A DNA stretch of 64,000 nt from an uncultured Blautia sp. (GTDB taxonomy: Bacteria; Bacillota; Clostridia; Lachnospirales; Lachnospiraceae): assembly GCA_900551715.1 (NCBI GenBank), contig URXG01000003.1, forward strand, positions 14,672 to 78,671. Reading direction: 5' to 3'. Made by a program: the position numbers and the translations under genes. Shown here in pieces: positions 9,258-17,972 of the stretch. How positions within the stretch are numbered: the first letter of the stretch is position 1; each line of letters starts with the position of its first letter. The notes beneath the pieces are model-generated. The model was not told where the DNA came from. It did not search any database and saw only the letters and a program-made list of their open reading frames with translations.

Positions 9258-9956
9258 TTACCATTCCAGATCTGTTGCCGGAATCTTATGTTCATTGACG
9301 TAATTCTTTCGGATCATTCCATCACGAAGTTTTACTACCCTGTCTGCCATATCTTTGATGGCATCGTTATGGGTGACCATCACTATGGTATTTCCGTATT
9401 TCCGGTTAACGGTCTCAATGAGCTTCAGGATCTCTTTGGAAGTATTGTAATCCAAGGCACCGGTAGGTTCATCACAGAGAAGGATGTCCGGATTTTTTAC
9501 AATGGCACGTCCTATAGCTGTACGCTGCTGCTGACCACCGGAAAGCTGGTTTGGAAGTTTCCGCTGGTGTTCGTAGATTCCCAGTGTATGAAGAAGCTCG
9601 TCTACATCCAGAGCTTTTTTGCTGAGATATGCTCCTACTTCTATATTCTCACGTACCGTTAGGTTGGGAATCAGATTGTACATCTGAAAGATATATCCCA
9701 GATGGCTTCTTCTGTATCTGGACAGTTTTTTTTCCGTCATATCTGCCAGGCACTCTCCCTCTATGGAAATGCTGCCTTCATCTGCACTGTCTATGCCGCC
9801 GATGATATTCAGGAGTGTGGATTTTCCCGAACCGGAAGGTCCCAGTAATACACAGAATTCACCTTTTTCAATATCAAGATCCAGTCCCTTCAGCACATCC
9901 ACCTTGCTGTCACCTGAACCAAAGGATTTTTTTATCCCTCTTATTTCCAAAAACAT
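9258..9956 (-). CDS. ABC transporter ATP-binding protein (MacB/LolD family)
   Basis: 232 aa, one ATPase domain: Walker A GPSGSGKSTLLN, signature LSGGQQQRTAIGRAI, Walker B DILLCDEPTGALD and H-loop VTHNDAIKD. The first strand carries the MacB-type opening MFLEIRGIKKSFGSGDSKVDVLKGLDLD in shorter form. It precedes and is coupled to the FtsX-like permease, so the two form a single exporter. The start has AAAAGGAG upstream. Confidence 0.9.
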   Translation of the reverse strand: MFLEIRGIKKSFGSGDSKVDVLKGLDLDIEKGEFCVLLGPSGSGKSTLLNIIGGIDSADEGSISIEGECLADMTEKKLSRYRRSHLGYIFQMYNLIPNLTVRENIEVGAYLSKKALDVDELLHTLGIYEHQRKLPNQLSGGQQQRTAIGRAIVKNPDILLCDEPTGALDYNTSKEILKLIETVNRKYGNTIVMVTHNDAIKDMADRVVKLRDGMIRKNYVNEHKIPATDLEW

Positions 9957-10013
9957 AATATTTCTCCTTTTCCTAAAAGTACTGTTAAACTATCTTTAGT
10001 TAGATGCGCCTAT

Positions 10014-10053
10014 TATTATATTTTATGTTAGTCTAAACTATCCTCCTTGTCAA
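10014..10053 (-). promoter_or_regulatory. Promoter of the FtsX-type exporter operon with duplicated GATAGTTTA motif
   Basis: TTGACA (10048-10053) and TAACAT (10025-10030) are separated by 17 bp on the minus strand. The spacer contains GATAGTTTA, which recurs downstream in the leader at about 9988-9996. The inverted pattern TAGT-CTAA-ACTA in the spacer could be a repressor half-site pair. No regulator gene is adjacent. Confidence 0.55.
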
Positions 10054-10112
10054 GAGACATACATATTTTCGGAAATTTTCGTTCAGGTTTTTGTTTTATG
10101 TATAAAGCAAAA

Positions 10113-10153
10113 AATCTGCTGCAATCCACTTTATTCACAGACTGCAACAGATT
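10113..10153 (-). terminator. Intrinsic terminator after azlD
   Basis: 14-nt arms (GACTGCAACAGATT-type) pair at 12 of 14 positions with a 13-nt loop, followed by TTTTTT on the minus strand. It lies just after the azlD stop codon. Confidence 0.75.
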
Positions 10154-10185
10154 ATAAAAACGTTGGGGCTTCTGCCCCTGGTATC

Positions 10186-10503
10186 TTACATGATAAATTC
10201 CATAATTCGTTCTGCAATAAATACTGCAGCACAGGCACAAACCGCAACTGTAAGAAGGCTCTTTTCTTTATATGCCACGATCAGTGCCACAATCAGTGCC
10301 GCTGCTCCGGAAATGATCCCTGCCGATGTGGCAGTGAGGATTGCCGGAAAAGTCATAGCTGCCAGACATGCATAAGGCACATAATATAAGAAAGATTTTA
10401 TGAAGGGACTGGTGATCTCTTTCTTAAAAAGGACCAGAGGAAGCATACGGATCAGGTAAGTGACACCTGCCATCACCAGAATATAAATATATACGTTATT
10501 CAT
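10186..10503 (-). CDS. azlD: AzlD-family branched-chain amino acid export subunit
   Basis: 105 aa, almost entirely membrane: four hydrophobic segments starting VYIYILVMAGVTYLIRMLP, with the family's KSFLYYVPYACLAAMTFPAI stretch. AzlD is the small partner of AzlC in exporters of branched-chain amino acids and their analogues. Its start overlaps the azlC stop by four bases (ATGA), so expression is coupled. Confidence 0.85.
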   Translation of the reverse strand: MNNVYIYILVMAGVTYLIRMLPLVLFKKEITSPFIKSFLYYVPYACLAAMTFPAILTATSAGIISGAAALIVALIVAYKEKSLLTVAVCACAAVFIAERIMEFIM

Positions 10504-11213
10504 GATTCAGCCTCCTTCTCTTCAGGTATCGGGCTGAAATGGGCTGCCAGTCCTGCCACGATCAGTGTTGTGATAATAATCACAAAACCGGAAGACACCT
10601 TATTCAGCACAGGTACCACCGCAAAAACAGTGCTGATCGCCATGGCTCCGATCACCACACCAAGAACTGACTTGTTCTTCTTGGCAGGAGGAATGATCAC
10701 TGCAAGGAACATTCCATAAATAGCCACATTCAGGGCACTTACCAGAAATCCGGGAAGTACATTACCAAGAACTGCCCCTACCAGTGTACCAAGGGTCCAT
10801 CCTGGAATCGCCATGCTCATAACACCATAGTTATACCAGGGGCTTAATCTTCCTTCCTGGCTGGCACTGACACCAAAAATCTCGTCTGTCACACCAAAAG
10901 CCACTGCCAGACGATGACCTGTGGAAATATTTTTTTCCAGTTTCTGGGAAAGGGAAAAGGACATCAGACAATAACGAAGATTGATCACCAGCTGTGTCAG
11001 TGCCATCTCCCACATGGAACCACCTGCAACAATAATTCCCAGACCTGCAAACTGACCTGCGGAAGTCAGGTTGGTCAGGGAAATAAGGACTGCCTGCCAG
11101 GCGGTAAGTCCGCCGGATACTGCCATCATACCAAAGGTGAAAGAAACTGCAAAATATCCCAGACCTATGGGAATCCCATCCTGGATTCCTCTTTTAAAAT
11201 TCATCTGGTTCAT
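10500..11213 (-). CDS. azlC: AzlC-family branched-chain amino acid exporter, large subunit
   Basis: 237 aa with five to six membrane spans and the AzlC signatures FKRGIQDGIPIGLGYFAVSF, LTNLTSAGQFAG and FGVTDEIFGVS. It forms the permease with AzlD. It starts seven bases after the ACT-domain gene, which suggests the ACT protein senses amino acids for the same system. A GGAGG lies 11 nt before the ATG; a second ATG three codons in is possible. Confidence 0.9.
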   Translation of the reverse strand: MNQMNFKRGIQDGIPIGLGYFAVSFTFGMMAVSGGLTAWQAVLISLTNLTSAGQFAGLGIIVAGGSMWEMALTQLVINLRYCLMSFSLSQKLEKNISTGHRLAVAFGVTDEIFGVSASQEGRLSPWYNYGVMSMAIPGWTLGTLVGAVLGNVLPGFLVSALNVAIYGMFLAVIIPPAKKNKSVLGVVIGAMAISTVFAVVPVLNKVSSGFVIIITTLIVAGLAAHFSPIPEEKEAES

Positions 11214-11219
11214 GACATT

Positions 11220-11639
11220 CTAGTCCTCCAGACTGCTCAGTACGCGGAATCCGTTGTTTTTCAGAACGTTTTCTGTTACAAACACATCTTCTGCCTGAAC
11301 GATCATGATAGGAAGACAGTTACCTCTGTGATAGGATGTGTAAATATAATCCAGATTTACGTTACAGTCACCTAAGACTTTCAGTACTTCATTCAGACCT
11401 CCAACCTGGTCTTTCAGATCTACTGCAATAACTTCTGTGGTACGGTTCATATAACCGTTCTCATTAAGAAGCTTTTCGGCTTCATCTGCCTTGTCTGTTA
11501 CCATACGGAACAGGGCAAACTCCGGTGCATCAAAGCATGCAAATCCGTAAATATCGATTCCCGCTTCTGCCAGAAGTCCGGTTACCTTCTGAAGGCTTCC
11601 TGCTTTATTTTCTACAAAGATAATATTCTGTTTGATCAT
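11220..11639 (-). CDS. Tandem ACT-domain amino acid-binding protein
   Basis: 139 aa with two ACT domains: residues 1-66 (IIFVENKAGSLQKVTGLLAE) and 70-139 (VAVDL..VGGLNEVLKVLGDCNVNLDYIY). There is no catalytic or DNA-binding domain, so it is a stand-alone ligand-binding protein. It sits between nrdD and azlC with short gaps on both sides. Related small ACT proteins neighbour amino acid enzymes and transporters; a role in sensing branched-chain or aromatic amino acids for AzlCD is inferred. Confidence 0.8.
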   Translation of the reverse strand: MIKQNIIFVENKAGSLQKVTGLLAEAGIDIYGFACFDAPEFALFRMVTDKADEAEKLLNENGYMNRTTEVIAVDLKDQVGGLNEVLKVLGDCNVNLDYIYTSYHRGNCLPIMIVQAEDVFVTENVLKNNGFRVLSSLED

Positions 11640-11666
11640 AGTTCTCTCTCCCCTGAGTTTCTTTAT

Positions 11667-14036
11667 CTACAGCTCTTCATCTACGTATTTCTGAATATTG
11701 GATGCATTCACATATTTCTTCAGATGCTCTCCGTCTGTGATCACCAGCGTAGGCGCCTGCATGATACCAAACTGACGTGCCATATCAGGATTCTTCTCTG
11801 CATCAATAATCTCCAGATCTTCTCCCTCCAGCATCTTCTTTGCCATACGACAGTTGGGACAGGTACTGGTGGTAAAAAGATACTTGTGTGTCTCTACCGG
11901 CTCTACCTTCACATCATCATCGGTCACAGTCACCATGCTGGTATGTATCTTCTTGAGAGTGGAATGGCTAATATCATATAAAGTACGGTTCTTGTATTCC
12001 TGTGCCTTACCGTCATTCCAGTTCTGTACAGGACGGTAATATCCTGTGATACGGCTGTAAACTTCTGCTTTCTTGCCGCATTTTGGACAGGTAAAATGCT
12101 CACCGCTGATATATCCATGCTCTCTGCATACAGAGTAAGTAGGAGAAATCGTATAATATGGAAGTCTGTAATTCTCAGCAATCTTGCGAACCAGAGACGC
12201 TGCTGCTTTCCAGTCCGGAAGCTTCTCGCCCAGAAATGCATGGAATACAGTACCTGAGGTATATAATGTCTGCAGCTCATCCTGAATATCCAGTGCATCA
12301 AAAATATCAGAACTGAACTCTACCGGGAGATGGGAACTGTTGGTATAGTAAGGAGTATCTCCTTTACTTCCTGCTGTACGGATGTCCGGCCAACGTTTAC
12401 GGTCATGTTTTGCCAGACGGTAAGCTGTGGACTCTGCCGGTGTTGCCTCCAGGTTAAAGAGCTCGCCCGGATACTGCTCCTGATAATCAGAAAGACGGTT
12501 CCGCATATGCTTCAGAACTTCTTTTGTGAATTTCTGTGTACGTGAATCTGTCATATCACAGCCAAGCCAGCAGGCATTCAGTCCTGCTTCATTCATTCCT
12601 ATCAGTCCAATGGTGGAGAAATGATTGTCGAAGCTTCCCAGATATCTCTTTGTGTATGGATATAAGCCTTCATTCAGAAGCTTGGTGATCACTTCTCGTT
12701 TAATGTGAAGAGATCTGGCGGAAATATCCATCAGACGGTCCAGCTTACGGTAAAACTCTTCTGGAGATTTGGACTGGTATGCGATACGTGGCATGTTGAT
12801 GGTAACTACCCCTACAGAACCGGTACTCTCACCGGAACCAAAGAATCCACCACTCTTTTTGCGGAGTTCACGAAGATCCAGACGAAGACGACAGCACATG
12901 CTGCGGATATCACTTGGCTTCATGTCACTGTTGATATAGTTGGAAAAATATGGTGTGCCATATTTGGCTGTCATTTCAAAAAGAAGGCGGTTATTCTCTG
13001 TATCTGACCAGTCAAATTCCTTTGTAATGGAATAAGTCGGTATGGGATACTGAAAACCACGTCCATTGGCATCACCTTCGATCATGGTCTCGATAAATGC
13101 CTTATTGACCATGTCCATTTCTTTCTTGCAGTCTTTGTATTTGAAGTCCATTTCCTTACCGCCTACAATGGCAGGAAGCTCTGCAAGGTCATCGGGAACA
13201 GTCCAGTCCAGTGTGATATTGGAAAATGGTGCCTGTGTGCCCCATCTGCTTGGAGTATTGACTCCATAAATAAAGGACTCTATACACTTCTTTACTTCTA
13301 TGTAGCTTAAGTTATCCACCTTTACAAAAGGTGCAAGGTAAGTATCAAAAGAAGAAAACGCCTGTGCTCCTGCCCATTCGTTCTGCATGATACCAAGGAA
13401 ATTCACCATCTGGTTACAGAGAACACTTAAATGTCTGGCAGGTGCGGAAGTGATCTTACCTTCAATGCCGCCCAGACCTTCCTGGATCAGCTGCTTCAGG
13501 GACCATCCTGCACAGTATCCTGTCAGCATGGAAAGGTCATGGATATGAATATCCGCATTCCTGTGTGCCTCCGCGATCTCATTGTCATAGATCTCAGATA
13601 ACCAGTAATTAGCTGTAACTGCACCGGAGTTGCTTAAAATAAGTCCCCCTACAGAATAAGTGACTGTCGAGTTTTCTTTTACTCTCCAGTCTTCTACTTT
13701 TACGTAACTGTCTACGATCTCTTTATAGTCAAGAATGGTGGACTTCATATTGCGGATCTTTTCTCTCTGTTTGCGGTACAGGATATATGCCTTGGCTACA
13801 TCACTGTAACCAGCCTGGATCAGTACGTTCTCCACGCTGTCCTGAATGTCCTCTACAGTGACTTTATTATCATGGATCTTGTTCTGGAAATCTGCGGTTA
13901 CACGAAGCCCCAGAAGATCGATCATATCTTTACTGTACATCTTTTCTTTGGCATCAAATGCCTTATCTATTGCAGCTGTGATCTTGGACATCTGAAAGTC
14001 TGCGATCTGGCCATCTCTCTTTACGACCTGAAACAT
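11667..14036 (-). CDS. nrdD: Anaerobic (class III) ribonucleoside-triphosphate reductase with fused C-terminal redoxin
   Basis: 789 aa. Residues 3-90 are an ATP-cone allosteric domain (VVKRDGQIADFQMSKI). The large central part is the glycyl radical enzyme barrel (YCAGWSLKQLIQEGLGG, GESTGSVGVVTINMPRIA). A zinc-binding cluster has Cys at about 637, 650 and 653 (TCPKCGKK). The radical glycine is near residue 665 in RITGYYRPVQNWNDGK. Residues ~715-789 form an extra glutaredoxin/NrdH-like domain with CPNC at 726-729 and the cis-Pro loop MQAPTLVI. The redoxin probably supplies electrons, as separate NrdH-type redoxins do for some NrdD classes, instead of formate. The activase gene nrdG is not in the window. 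Confidence 0.93.
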   Translation of the reverse strand: MFQVVKRDGQIADFQMSKITAAIDKAFDAKEKMYSKDMIDLLGLRVTADFQNKIHDNKVTVEDIQDSVENVLIQAGYSDVAKAYILYRKQREKIRNMKSTILDYKEIVDSYVKVEDWRVKENSTVTYSVGGLILSNSGAVTANYWLSEIYDNEIAEAHRNADIHIHDLSMLTGYCAGWSLKQLIQEGLGGIEGKITSAPARHLSVLCNQMVNFLGIMQNEWAGAQAFSSFDTYLAPFVKVDNLSYIEVKKCIESFIYGVNTPSRWGTQAPFSNITLDWTVPDDLAELPAIVGGKEMDFKYKDCKKEMDMVNKAFIETMIEGDANGRGFQYPIPTYSITKEFDWSDTENNRLLFEMTAKYGTPYFSNYINSDMKPSDIRSMCCRLRLDLRELRKKSGGFFGSGESTGSVGVVTINMPRIAYQSKSPEEFYRKLDRLMDISARSLHIKREVITKLLNEGLYPYTKRYLGSFDNHFSTIGLIGMNEAGLNACWLGCDMTDSRTQKFTKEVLKHMRNRLSDYQEQYPGELFNLEATPAESTAYRLAKHDRKRWPDIRTAGSKGDTPYYTNSSHLPVEFSSDIFDALDIQDELQTLYTSGTVFHAFLGEKLPDWKAAASLVRKIAENYRLPYYTISPTYSVCREHGYISGEHFTCPKCGKKAEVYSRITGYYRPVQNWNDGKAQEYKNRTLYDISHSTLKKIHTSMVTVTDDDVKVEPVETHKYLFTTSTCPNCRMAKKMLEGEDLEIIDAEKNPDMARQFGIMQAPTLVITDGEHLKKYVNASNIQKYVDEEL

Positions 14037-14087
14037 CTACTCATTCCTCCCTTGTTTGCTGCACGTTGTCTCAAACGCTGTAGGACT

Positions 14088-14116
14088 ATTGTATCAAACT
14101 CTCTATGCTTCGTCAA
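14088..14116 (-). promoter_or_regulatory. nrdD promoter
   Basis: TTGACG (14111-14116) and TACAAT (14088-14093) are separated by exactly 17 bp on the minus strand, 52 bp upstream of the nrdD ATG. The NrdR boxes lie immediately upstream of the -35. Confidence 0.8.
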
Positions 14117-14125
14117 TACGCAAAA

Positions 14126-14171
14126 ACACTATATGTTGTGTCCATTTTATTGTACTACAACTATATAGTGT
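14126..14171 (-). promoter_or_regulatory. Tandem NrdR boxes upstream of nrdD
   Basis: The first box, 14126-14141, reads ACACTATATGTTGTGT and fits the NrdR consensus ACACWATATNTWGTGT completely. The second, 14156-14171, read on the minus strand is ACACTATATAGTTGTA: its left half is perfect and its right half degenerate. The start-to-start distance is 30 bp, about three helical turns, as usual for NrdR pairs. NrdR represses ribonucleotide reductase genes in response to (d)ATP. Confidence 0.85.
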
Positions 14172-14228
14172 TTGTATGAAAAAATCTTTTTTGTACGGAT
14201 TTTCCTCGATTTCAAGCCATTTCCAGGA

Positions 14229-15476
14229 TTACTCAGGCATTACTTTCCGGAAAATTTCTGCCGGTATCCGTGCCTGGACATAGATTCCATTTTCTTTATA
14301 TTCTTCTGAAAGAAGGGTGCCATACTCCCGGATGATCTGGATCTTGCCGGCCTCTCTGTAGTCATATAACTCTTCCAGATATACCTGTCCTTCTGCGAGG
14401 ATTTTGCCGAGAATATCCTTAAGCTCATCCAAACCTTCTCCTGTACGTGCAGAACATTTTATTACATAATCTGCCCGCAGATCCCGGATCTGAAGTTCTG
14501 GCACTCTGTCCTGCTTGTTCAGAAGGGTAATTGTTTTTTTGCCGGTTGCTCCAAGTTCTCTCAGTGTCTCATAAACAATATGCATCTGTACTTCTGCCTG
14601 AGGGTTAGATGCATCTACCACATGAATGATATAATCTGCATATTTCGCCTCTTCCAGCGTACTTTTGAAAGCTTCTACCAGATGATGAGGCAGCTTGCGG
14701 ATGAATCCTACTGTATCTGTCAGAAGAATCTGCTGTCCGTCTTTCAGTTCCAGCACTCTGGTAGTAGGGTCCAGTGTGGCAAACAGTTTGTCTTCTGCCA
14801 AAATCCCTGCACCGGTAAGCTTATTGAGAAGGGTAGACTTGCCTGCATTCGTATAGCCTACAATAGCAGCCGTCTTAAGGCTACCTCTGGCACGTTTCCC
14901 CCGGATCAGGTCTCTGTGCTTCTCCACCTGCGCAAGTTCTGCCTTCAATGCAGAAATACGGTTGCGGATCAGACGTCTGTCCGTTTCCAGTTTCTTTTCT
15001 CCAGGGCCCCTGGTACCGATACCACCACCCAGTCTGGAAAGAGATTCCCGAAGTCCTACCAGTCTGGCTGCGCGATACCGGAGCTGCGCCAGCTCTACCT
15101 GGATCTTACCTTCGCTGGTTACCGCCCTGTCTGCAAAAATATCCAGAATCAACAGAGTTCTGTCCATGACTTTACAGTCCAGTTCCCGTTCCAGATTGTT
15201 CATCTGTGCAGGAGAAAGCTCATCGTCACAGATCACTCCATTGGCATCCACAGCTCTCATAAGAGCTGCGACCTCTTCAATCTTACCTTTTCCTATATAG
15301 GTACCTGGATGAACAGCTTCTCTGTTCTGGATCACTTTGCCCACAGTCACTGCACCTGCAGTACGGGCAAGTTCTTCCAGCTCATCCAGAGAAGCTGCCA
15401 CATCTTCATCCTCACCTGTCTGAACACCGATGAGGATGACTCTTTCTTCTATTTCTTTAAAATCATAAAACTGCAT
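14229..15476 (-). CDS. hflX: Ribosome-associated GTPase HflX
   Basis: 415 aa. The N-terminal HflX domain (VGKVIQNREAVHPGTYIGKG, DDELSPAQMNNLE) and the arginine-rich GGIGTRGPGEKKLETDRR linker precede a Ras-like GTPase domain: G1 GYTNAGKST, G2 switch ATLDPTTR, G3 DTVGF, G4 NKQD and G5 SARTGEG. HflX splits or rescues stalled and heat-stressed ribosomes. It follows the TPR lipoprotein gene by eight bases and has GGAGA as ribosome binding site, ending the long yqhQ-to-hflX run. Confidence 0.94.
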   Translation of the reverse strand: MQFYDFKEIEERVILIGVQTGEDEDVAASLDELEELARTAGAVTVGKVIQNREAVHPGTYIGKGKIEEVAALMRAVDANGVICDDELSPAQMNNLERELDCKVMDRTLLILDIFADRAVTSEGKIQVELAQLRYRAARLVGLRESLSRLGGGIGTRGPGEKKLETDRRLIRNRISALKAELAQVEKHRDLIRGKRARGSLKTAAIVGYTNAGKSTLLNKLTGAGILAEDKLFATLDPTTRVLELKDGQQILLTDTVGFIRKLPHHLVEAFKSTLEEAKYADYIIHVVDASNPQAEVQMHIVYETLRELGATGKKTITLLNKQDRVPELQIRDLRADYVIKCSARTGEGLDELKDILGKILAEGQVYLEELYDYREAGKIQIIREYGTLLSEEYKENGIYVQARIPAEIFRKVMPE

Positions 15477-15484
15477 ACCGTCTC

Positions 15485-16537
15485 CTAATTCACACGTGAC
15501 TGAAGAAATGTCAGTTCTTTTGCTGCTGTTTCATCTGTTGGGAACATTTTGACATATTCCTCGGTTTTTGATAATGCAGTTGCAAAATCCAGCTTTTTCT
15601 CATAAACTGCAATCTCATTAAAAAGAAGATCCTGCATTTCATCTGTGGAAGCATCACTTAAACCTGCGGTGATATTTTCGAGGGCACTGTCGTAAGAGCC
15701 ATCTGCAATATCACAGAGCGCCAGCCCATTGTAACCTCTGGCAGGATCACTGCCTTCCGCATCCACATACTGCTGATACATGGATCTGGCATTGGCAGTA
15801 TCTCCCTGTGCCATATAGACGCTTCCCAGAAGAAGCATTCCCTCTGTACTCTTCTTGCTGACTGCTTCTGTCAGCTCTTTCTGAGCGTTTTTGTAGTCTT
15901 CCATGTAATAATAGACCTGACCTCTGCTGCAGTGATCCTCTGCACTTTTGGCTTCTGTCTGAAGGGCTGCTTCCAGATAACGGGTACCATCGGCTTCCAT
16001 ATCATGCTGAAGATATGCCTCATAAATCTGGATTGCCATGTCATAGGTAGGTTCCTCGCTGTAAGCCTCTGTAAAGTCAGAAGAAGCCTCATCATAAGAA
16101 TCCATAGCCAGTGCCACACATCCTGTCAGATAATAGGTATTTCCATCCATGGAATAATCAGATGCCAGAGTCTGACAATCTGCCATAGCCCCTTCATAAT
16201 CCTCTGCTTCCAGCTGGGCAGTTGCTCTGTAAGACAGAATATCTTTTTTCAGAGACTTGCTGATTTTGTCTTCTTTCAGAGCACTGGTAAAATAATCTGC
16301 TGCTTCCTGGTAGTTTCCAAGATGCAATTTGGCAATTCCTGCTCCTCTGAAAGACTCTGCTGTTTTGTATTCAGCCTTTGCCGATGCTTCATAACCGGTC
16401 AGTGCATCATCATAAATCCCATCTTCCAGATCCTGTGCTGCCTGATTGTATGTTTTTTTTGCTTCGCTGTTGCAGCCTGAAAGGAACAGTATCCCTGTAC
16501 AGGCCGCCAGCATCCATAGGATTCGTTTATTTTTCAT
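15485..16537 (-). CDS. TPR-repeat lipoprotein
   Basis: 350 aa. The signal peptide ends in the lipobox LFLSGC, with Cys at residue 22 as the lipidation site, so it is tethered outside the membrane. The rest is about eight tetratricopeptide-like helical pairs (for example YDDALTGYEASAKAEY, YQEAADYFTSALKEDK, YEGAMADCQTLASDY). It is probably a scaffold or assembly factor at the cell surface, but the partner is unknown. It lies between glmM and hflX in the same direction. Confidence 0.82.
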   Translation of the reverse strand: MKNKRILWMLAACTGILFLSGCNSEAKKTYNQAAQDLEDGIYDDALTGYEASAKAEYKTAESFRGAGIAKLHLGNYQEAADYFTSALKEDKISKSLKKDILSYRATAQLEAEDYEGAMADCQTLASDYSMDGNTYYLTGCVALAMDSYDEASSDFTEAYSEEPTYDMAIQIYEAYLQHDMEADGTRYLEAALQTEAKSAEDHCSRGQVYYYMEDYKNAQKELTEAVSKKSTEGMLLLGSVYMAQGDTANARSMYQQYVDAEGSDPARGYNGLALCDIADGSYDSALENITAGLSDASTDEMQDLLFNEIAVYEKKLDFATALSKTEEYVKMFPTDETAAKELTFLQSRVN

Positions 16538-16598
16538 TGATGTCCTTTATTGCGTTATTCTGTGATATATACGGAACATTCCGTACTTTATGGTATCG

Positions 16599-17945
16599 TT
16601 ATTCTACGATAAGTCCCTCATTTTCCATTACTTTGATCACATTATTCACATGTTCTGCACAGATATCCTGGGTTCCTGCCTCTACCATTACCCGGATCAC
16701 AGGCTCTGTACCACTTTCTCTTACAAGGATACGTCCCTCTGTGCCAAGAGCTCTGGCAGCTGCCTGTACAGCTTCTACTACCTTGGGATTCTCCCTGGCA
16801 GTTTTCTTGTCAGCTACCCTTACGTTTCTAAGAAGCTGAGGATACACAACCATTTCTTTTGCCAGATCACAGAGTGTGGATTTCTTTTCCACACAGGCTT
16901 CCATGATCATAAGGGAAGTCAGGATACCGTCACCGGTTGCAGCATAACGGCTGAAAATAATATGACCGGACTGTTCTCCACCAAGACTGTAGTTGTTCTC
17001 CATCATGTTTTCGGCAACATACTTATCGCCTACTGCTGTCTGCTCATAACTGATTCCTTCTTTTTCCAGGGCTTTGTAAAGCCCCATATTGGACATGATA
17101 GTGGTTACTACCGTGTTACCACGTAATTTGCCCTGATCTCTCAGATATTTACCGCATACATACATGATCTTGTCACCATCGATAATATTGCCTCTGTGGT
17201 CAACAGCAATACAGCGGTCTGCATCACCGTCATAGGCGAATCCCACATCCAGACCATTATCCACTACATATTTCTGAAGAACTTCGATATGTGTGGAACC
17301 ACAGTTGGTGTTGATATTGGTTCCGTTTGGATCATTATTGATCACATAAGTCTTGGCTCTCAGTGCATCAAAAACACTTTTGGCGATATTGGATGCACTT
17401 CCGTTGGAGCAGTCCAGACCTACTTTAAGGTTCTTAAAATCACAACTTGGAATGGAAATCAGATGGCCGATGTAACGGTTACGTCCGGATACAAAATCCA
17501 CAGTACGTCCGATGTCCTCACCTGTTGCATAAGGAAGCTGTTCCAGTCTCCCATCCAGATAAGCCTCGATCCTCGCTTCGATCTCTGCCTCAATCTTCTG
17601 CCCGTTGCCGTTGAGAAGCTTGATACCGTTATCATAAAATGGATTGTGGCTGGCAGAGATCATAATGCCACAGTCAAAATCTTCTGTACGAACTACATAA
17701 GAAACACTGGGTGTTGTAGTTACATGAAGAAGATATGCGTCTGCTCCTGATGCTGTAAGACCTGCAACCAGTGCATATTCAAACATATAACTGCTGCGTC
17801 TTGTATCTTTTCCGATTACGATCTTTGCCTTATGGTCACGACCATAATACCAGCCTACATAACGTCCTACCTGAAATGCATGATCTACTGTCAGCTTTAC
17901 ATTGGCTTCTCCACGAAAACCGTCTGTTCCAAAATATTTACCCAT
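16599..17945 (-). CDS. glmM: Phosphoglucosamine mutase
   Basis: 448 aa, full length. The opening MGKYFGTDGFRGEAN, the phosphoserine loop ISASHNPFYDNGIK (active Ser about residue 100), the metal loop AYDGDADRC and the C-terminal phosphate-binding loop RESGTEPVIRVMVE are all present. It converts glucosamine-6-phosphate to glucosamine-1-phosphate for UDP-GlcNAc and peptidoglycan synthesis. The nucleotidyltransferase gene lies 27 bp upstream in the same operon. Confidence 0.96.
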   Translation of the reverse strand: MGKYFGTDGFRGEANVKLTVDHAFQVGRYVGWYYGRDHKAKIVIGKDTRRSSYMFEYALVAGLTASGADAYLLHVTTTPSVSYVVRTEDFDCGIMISASHNPFYDNGIKLLNGNGQKIEAEIEARIEAYLDGRLEQLPYATGEDIGRTVDFVSGRNRYIGHLISIPSCDFKNLKVGLDCSNGSASNIAKSVFDALRAKTYVINNDPNGTNINTNCGSTHIEVLQKYVVDNGLDVGFAYDGDADRCIAVDHRGNIIDGDKIMYVCGKYLRDQGKLRGNTVVTTIMSNMGLYKALEKEGISYEQTAVGDKYVAENMMENNYSLGGEQSGHIIFSRYAATGDGILTSLMIMEACVEKKSTLCDLAKEMVVYPQLLRNVRVADKKTARENPKVVEAVQAAARALGTEGRILVRESGTEPVIRVMVEAGTQDICAEHVNNVIKVMENEGLIVE

Positions 17946-17972
17946 TATGTCCTCCTTATGACCCTGATGTCT

